Below, in pieces: positions 59,267 through 64,000 of a DNA stretch of 64,000 nucleotides. The stretch is from Candidatus Contubernalis alkalaceticus (GTDB lineage Bacteria > Bacillota > Dethiobacteria > SKNC01): positions 204,001 to 268,000 of the forward strand of contig NZ_CP054699.1 in assembly GCF_022558445.1 (NCBI RefSeq), read 5' to 3'. Both the position numbers and the translations under genes were made by a program. Below the pieces are notes generated by a model. It searched no databases. It was not told the DNA's origin and saw only the letters and a program-made list of their open reading frames with translations. Within the stretch, counting starts at the first letter, position 1, and the number at the start of each line of letters is the position of its first letter.

Positions 59267-62170
59267 ATTAACTTACAAAAGAAATCTGTCAACCCCCCAC
59301 ACCCAAAAGACCATGGAACCCCGAAAGAACTCGATTCTCCGGGCAAATTTCCTATCATCGGGATAGGTGCATCTGCCGGCGGGTTGAAGGCCTTGGAAGA
59401 GTTCTTCACTCATTTGCCTGTAAAAACCGACGTGCCCAGTGCTTTTGTCCTGGTTCAGCATATGCACCCAGAACACAAAAGCCACTTGTGTGATTTAATG
59501 AAGAAGTATACCCATTTACACGTCTGCGAGGCCAGGGATGGGATGGAAGTAGAGCCTCATGTAATTTACATTAACCCTCCTAATCGGGACATGACAATGT
59601 CCCAGGGCAGGTTGCTTTTAAGGGAGATTAGAAAAACTCAAGGTTTGCACCTGCCCATTGACGGTTTTTTCCGCTCTCTAGCTGATGACCAAAAGGACCG
59701 TTCTATCTGCATTGTGCTTTCCGGAACTGGCACCGATGGAACCTTAGGTCTAAAGTCGATAAAAGGCGAAGGCGGGATGGCCATGGTACAGGATCCTGAT
59801 TCGGCCGAACATAAGGGTATGCCCTGCAGTGCTATTGCCACAGGAATGGTGGACTATATTCTGCCGCCAAAGGAAATTCCGGGAATTTTAATGAAATATA
59901 TCGGCCATGCTTTTGGAACAAGACGACGTTTCTTGGCTCCCTCCGTTCCCGAAGATAATGCCTCAATGCAAAAAATTCTAGCCTTACTTCACACCCAGAC
60001 AGGCCATGATTTTTCCGGCTACAAGCTGAATACCATAACCCGCCGCCTTGAACGACGCCTCAACCTCAATCTAATTAAAAATTCGAGTAATTATTTCCGC
60101 TATCTACAAAAAAACCCCCTGGAAGTCAAGGCCCTCTTTCAAGATTTGCTGGTGGGAGTAACCTGTTTTTTCCGCGATGCAGAAGCCTTTGAAAAACTTC
60201 AGGAAACAGTCATCCCCTCAATATTTGCAGGGAAAGACAAGAGTCATTCCATTCGGGTATGGGTGCCCGGTTGTTCCACCGGAGAAGAAGCATATTCTCT
60301 TGCCATCTTCCTCCATGAACATATGGAAAAAACAAGACAACCTCTCCAGGTAAAAGTCTTTGCCACTGATATCGATAGGCGGGCCGTTGAGTATGCCCGA
60401 AACGGCCTCTACCCCGCCAACATCGTTTCGGATGTTTCCCCGGAACGGTTAAAGCGTTTTTTTACTCGCACAGATAGTAACACCTACCATATTAATAGTA
60501 TAATCCGGAAAATGGTTATCTTTGCAGAGCAGAGCATCACAGGGGATCCCCCTTTTTCCAACATTGATCTAATTAGCTGTCGCAATGTGTTAATATACTT
60601 GGACAGAGAGTTGCAAAGCAAGGTACTGCATCTATTTCATTATGCCTTAAAGCATAATGGATTCCTCTTTCTGGGCACATCGGAAACTACAGGAGAGTTT
60701 ATGGACTTTTTCAACGTCGTGGACCGTAAATGGAGAATTTACCAAAGCAAAGGAAATGCAGCCCTTTACCAAACATTGAAAAACTATTCGGCACCTTACA
60801 TTAAAAGAGTCCCTTTGAGAATCAATACCCATCATCAGCAAGAAAAAATGGTCAGCATCAGAGAGATCGCTGAAAAAACCTTGTTGAGAGACTATGCCCC
60901 TGCCAGTGTAATCACCAGTAATTACGGAGACATCCTTTATTTTCATGGGCGTACGGGGAAATACCTGGAACCGGTGCAGGGTGACGCCAACATGAACATT
61001 TTTCAGATGGCCCGTAAAGGGCTCAAAGTGGAACTGGCAACCGCTATCCGCAAAGCAACCGTACAAAAAGAGTCCTCATACTTCCAGGGGCTTCACGTAT
61101 CGGATAACGGTCAAACCTCCACCATCAACTTGAAAGTAACACCGGTCAATGAAGACTCTGAACTAATTATGGTGTCCTTTGAAGACGTTGTTCTCCCGGA
61201 GTCAGTGAGTTTGAATGAAATAGCCGCTACCAGCCAATATGGCATAGACGAAAAGATGGCAGCCATAGAACAGGAGCTCCAAAACAAAGATGAATACTTG
61301 CAAACCATTATAGAGGAACTGGAAACGTCCAACGAAGAACTGCAGTCCACCAACGAAGAATTTCAGTCTACTAACGAGGAGCTGGAGACTTCTAAGGAGG
61401 AACTGGGATCACTCAACGAAGAACTGATGACCGTCAATACCGAGTTGCAGCAAAAAATCGAAGAACTAACTCAAGCGAATAATGATTTAAACAACTTGCT
61501 GGCTGGAACAGGTGTGGCCACGATTTTTATTGACCACAATCTATGTATCCAACGATTTACACCCACCGCTACCCAAATCATCAACCTGATTGCTAGCGAC
61601 GTAGGCCGCCCGGTCAACCACATTGCTTCCAACCTGAACGACTATGTTAACCTGGTGGAAGATGTGCAGTCGGTTCTGGACACCCTGGTACCGAAAGAGG
61701 TAGAAGTCCAAAGCAAGAACGGCAATTGGTACTTGATGCGCATCCTGCCATACCGCACATTAAGCAATGCCATTGAAGGAGCGGTTGTTAACTTTATTGA
61801 CATTACAGAGCAGAAAAACGTACAGAGACTAAGCCGCTTGGCCGTAGTCGTCCAGGATTCTCTCGATGCCTTCATTTTGCAGGACCTTAAAGGTAAAATC
61901 CTGGCCTGGAACCCGGGAGCGGAAAAGCTCTATGGTTGGAGCGAGAACGAGGCTTTGGCAATGAATATACGGGACACCATACCAGAAGAGCTGCGTACAG
62001 ATGCATTGAAAACGGTAAAGGAGCTAACAGAAAGAAAGAGTTTAGAACCTGCTAAAACCCAACGCCTTACAAAGCAGGGTAAAACCGTGAAAGTATGGAT
62101 GAATGCCACATTATTGGTTAAGGATGATGAACCCTATGCCATTGCCACCACTGTGAGGGAAAGCGACTGA
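59267..62170 (+). CDS. CheB methylesterase / CheR methyltransferase / PAS fusion protein
   Basis: About 967 residues. The CheB domain covers about 30-215: nucleophile in IIGIGASAGGL, histidine in VQHMHPEHK, aspartate in SGTGTDGTLGLKS. CheR follows at about 230-480 with SAM-binding WVPGCSTGEEAYSLA and FFRDAEAF. A PAS domain lies around 520-640. A long coiled coil (EELETSNEELQSTNEEFQST) precedes two PAS segments at about 740-960. This class couples sensory adaptation enzymes to PAS sensing. No ATG, GTG or TTG precedes the catalytic serine in frame. I place the start at ATT 59267, with GGAGTG 7 bases upstream; the first usable standard codon (TTG 59384) would delete the serine motif. Confidence 0.8.
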   Translation: MNLQKKSVNPPHPKDHGTPKELDSPGKFPIIGIGASAGGLKALEEFFTHLPVKTDVPSAFVLVQHMHPEHKSHLCDLMKKYTHLHVCEARDGMEVEPHVIYINPPNRDMTMSQGRLLLREIRKTQGLHLPIDGFFRSLADDQKDRSICIVLSGTGTDGTLGLKSIKGEGGMAMVQDPDSAEHKGMPCSAIATGMVDYILPPKEIPGILMKYIGHAFGTRRRFLAPSVPEDNASMQKILALLHTQTGHDFSGYKLNTITRRLERRLNLNLIKNSSNYFRYLQKNPLEVKALFQDLLVGVTCFFRDAEAFEKLQETVIPSIFAGKDKSHSIRVWVPGCSTGEEAYSLAIFLHEHMEKTRQPLQVKVFATDIDRRAVEYARNGLYPANIVSDVSPERLKRFFTRTDSNTYHINSIIRKMVIFAEQSITGDPPFSNIDLISCRNVLIYLDRELQSKVLHLFHYALKHNGFLFLGTSETTGEFMDFFNVVDRKWRIYQSKGNAALYQTLKNYSAPYIKRVPLRINTHHQQEKMVSIREIAEKTLLRDYAPASVITSNYGDILYFHGRTGKYLEPVQGDANMNIFQMARKGLKVELATAIRKATVQKESSYFQGLHVSDNGQTSTINLKVTPVNEDSELIMVSFEDVVLPESVSLNEIAATSQYGIDEKMAAIEQELQNKDEYLQTIIEELETSNEELQSTNEEFQSTNEELETSKEELGSLNEELMTVNTELQQKIEELTQANNDLNNLLAGTGVATIFIDHNLCIQRFTPTATQIINLIASDVGRPVNHIASNLNDYVNLVEDVQSVLDTLVPKEVEVQSKNGNWYLMRILPYRTLSNAIEGAVVNFIDITEQKNVQRLSRLAVVVQDSLDAFILQDLKGKILAWNPGAEKLYGWSENEALAMNIRDTIPEELRTDALKTVKELTERKSLEPAKTQRLTKQGKTVKVWMNATLLVKDDEPYAIATTVRESD

Positions 62171-62193
62171 GGCCAGTTTGGGATTGGAGGAGA

Positions 62194-63909
62194 ATGAAGG
62201 TGACAGATTTACGGAACCTGCGCAAGCGGGCAGAGGATGAAGTAAAGGGAAAACCCAGTGTTACCATAAAGGATTTATCGCTGGAAGAGGCGCATAAGCT
62301 GCTCCACAAGCTCCAGGTTTACCAGGTAGAGTTGGAGATGCAAAATGATGAGTTGTGCCAAACACAATTGGAGTTGGATGCATCCCGCACCCAGTATTTT
62401 GATTTGTTCGATACGGCACCCGTTGGTTATGTGACCCTTGGTGCCAAAGGATTGATTGAGGAAGCGAATATGACTTTTGCTAATCTGCTTGGCGTGGATA
62501 GGAGTTACCTTACCTGTAAGCCCTTCACTAATTTCATTTTCAAGGAAGATCAGGAAGTCTATTACTTTAATTTAAAAAAAATGTATGAGACACAAAAGCC
62601 ATCGGTTTTTGAAGTTAGGATTATTCATAAAAACGGTGATCGCTTATGGGTGCGATTGGAAATGACGGTGGTGAATAGTCAGGAGGGCTTTGTGTGCCGT
62701 GCGGTGATTGTGGACATTACAGACCTCAAGGAGACAGAGGAAGCCCTAAGAGAGCGTGAAGAGAAATACCGGGTCCTTGTTGAGAAACTTCAGGACACCG
62801 ACCGCCAGAAGAATGATTTTATCGGCCTTCTCTCCCATGAAATTCGCAATCCCCTAGCCTCCATAATGATGGGGTTGTCGCTCCTAAGCAGTGTGGATCC
62901 ATGTGGGGGAAAGGCTGTGCAGGCCCGAGAAATTATGAGCCGCCAGGTTGTGCAATTATCCCGTCTTATAGACGACTTGCTGGATGTTACCCGTATCAAC
63001 CAGAATAAAATCGACCTTAAAATAAAGCGGCTTGAACTTAATGGGTTGATTAAGCGAATTGTAGAGGATTACATGGACTTATTTCAAAAAAAAGGGGTTA
63101 ATCTGGAATTGGAACTTGCTGATATTCAGACCTATGTGGAAGGGGATGCAGCGCGCCTGACACAGATGGTGGGAAACCTGCTTCATAATGCCGTTAAATT
63201 CACTAATAGCGGTGGCAGTGCTGAGGTTGTTGTTTTAAAGGATAGCGTGGAGCAATCTGCAGTTATACATATTGTAGATAACGGGATTGGCCTGGAATCT
63301 GCAACGTTGTCTAACATATTTCAACCCTTTGTGCAGGTAAAAGAATTTATTAAACATGAGGATGGGGGTCTTGGGCTGGGCCTGGTGCTGGTTAAAGGTT
63401 TGGCTGAGTTGCATGGGGGAGAAGTATCTGCTCACAGTGACGGCTTGGGTAAAGGTTCACGCTTTGTTATTAGGTTGCCGCTTGCAAGCGACCAAACTGA
63501 TGGTGGGGCTACCGAGGTTTTTCAAGATACTCTTCATAAGATAAGTCGGCGTGTATTAGTGATTGATGATATCAGTGATGTGGCACAGATTCTTAAAAAT
63601 CTGCTGGAACACGAAGGCCACCAGGTTATGGTAGCTAATAGCGGAAAAGAGGGTATTGCAAAAGCGAAGATGTTTCGACCCGAAGTTGTGATTTGCGATA
63701 TTGGACTACCCGATATTGATGGCTACCAGGTGGCCAAAGCCTTACGCGCAGTTGAAGAAATGAAAGGAACATATCTGATTTCTCTCTCAGGGTATGCGAG
63801 AGAAGAAGATGTTCAGCGGGCAAAGGAGGCGGGTTTTCACAGACAACTTGCTAAACCCGTAGAACTGGACACATTAAGGCAGACTTTGGCTCAAGTGGGG
63901 ATGAAATAA
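62194..63909 (+). CDS. Hybrid PAS sensor histidine kinase with C-terminal receiver
   Basis: 571 residues, cytosolic, no membrane helix. A helical N-terminus (LSLEEAHKLLHKLQVYQVEL, coiled coil) leads to a PAS domain (about 60-175), then HisKA with LLSHEIRNPLASIM (His near residue 217), HATPase with NLLHNAVKFT, DNGIGL and GLGLGLVLVKGLAELHGG, and a receiver domain (about 450-565) with VICDIGLPDIDGYQ as phosphoacceptor and the KP switch. GGAGGAGA directly abuts ATG 62194, so GTG 62200 (9-base spacing) may be the used start. It follows the CheB/CheR gene by 23 bases, implying a joint signalling pathway. No output gene lies in the window. Confidence 0.92.
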   Translation: MKVTDLRNLRKRAEDEVKGKPSVTIKDLSLEEAHKLLHKLQVYQVELEMQNDELCQTQLELDASRTQYFDLFDTAPVGYVTLGAKGLIEEANMTFANLLGVDRSYLTCKPFTNFIFKEDQEVYYFNLKKMYETQKPSVFEVRIIHKNGDRLWVRLEMTVVNSQEGFVCRAVIVDITDLKETEEALREREEKYRVLVEKLQDTDRQKNDFIGLLSHEIRNPLASIMMGLSLLSSVDPCGGKAVQAREIMSRQVVQLSRLIDDLLDVTRINQNKIDLKIKRLELNGLIKRIVEDYMDLFQKKGVNLELELADIQTYVEGDAARLTQMVGNLLHNAVKFTNSGGSAEVVVLKDSVEQSAVIHIVDNGIGLESATLSNIFQPFVQVKEFIKHEDGGLGLGLVLVKGLAELHGGEVSAHSDGLGKGSRFVIRLPLASDQTDGGATEVFQDTLHKISRRVLVIDDISDVAQILKNLLEHEGHQVMVANSGKEGIAKAKMFRPEVVICDIGLPDIDGYQVAKALRAVEEMKGTYLISLSGYAREEDVQRAKEAGFHRQLAKPVELDTLRQTLAQVGMK

Positions 63910-64000
63910 TCTTGCACCGTTCGCCCCGATGTTTTTGAGATAATCCCCTCTACATTACGGGATTAATGGGAACTACTGCGGTTCATGGAAAGTCCTTTAC
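63910..64000. other. Window end after hybrid kinase gene
   Basis: 91 bases with no recognisable feature. Confidence 0.3.

Overview
The window reads as a chromosome segment from an anaerobic, low-to-mid GC Bacillota (Clostridia-like) bacterium. The evidence is gene order and gene content: an ftsEX-associated M23 hydrolase, then ctpA, a MinJ-like gene and uvrBAC; rapZ and whiA; gap-pgk-tpiA-gpmI-eno; secG, rnr, smpB and a one-piece tmRNA gene; strong AGGAGG-type ribosome binding sites and frequent TTG/GTG starts. No genus can be fixed from the sequence alone.

Positions 1-31.5 kb are core genome, nearly all on the + strand. They hold cell-wall and division functions (M23 peptidase, CtpA, MinJ-like), an OxlT-type transporter behind a long structured leader, the nucleotide excision repair set uvrB-uvrA-uvrC, an ImmA/IrrE-like protease on the - strand, a YvlD-like membrane protein, a Cof phosphatase, two PHP-domain hydrolases, rapZ and whiA (without the usual yvcK between them), the lower glycolysis operon, secG, a K+-dependent-type membrane pyrophosphatase, RNase R, and the trans-translation pair smpB-ssrA.

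From the end of ssrA at 31,470 to about 45.6 kb the window looks like stacked accessory DNA. A diverged copy of the tmRNA 3' end lies at 33,465-33,540 and a second, more decayed one near 45,526-45,606, so I infer several insertions at the ssrA attachment site. No integrase gene remains here. The cargo is an XRE/membrane-protein pair, MazEF, a PadR-DUF1048-DUF1048-KTR-ABC exporter module, remains of two different group II introns and an IS3 fragment, a complete four-gene siaABCD-type signalling operon (PP2C phosphatase, kinase, phosphoprotein, diguanylate cyclase), a bactofilin-like membrane protein, and small membrane proteins.

From 45.6 to 59 kb the mosaic continues: a PadR regulator translationally coupled to a BtrH_N-type protein, a decayed IS200/IS605-type element with matching terminal hairpins, two methyltransferases, a second XRE/membrane pair coupled to an ABC exporter under a palindromic operator, a DUF2062 protein, an EcsC-like protein and a nitroreductase. 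The last 5 kb hold a CheB/CheR/PAS fusion protein, which lacks any ATG/GTG/TTG start ahead of its catalytic motif, followed by a PAS-histidine kinase-receiver hybrid.

A family of short hairpin repeats (loop AGGGGACG..., stems that change in a compensatory way) is scattered through both core and accessory parts, and a separate roughly 120-bp two-hairpin repeat occurs twice.
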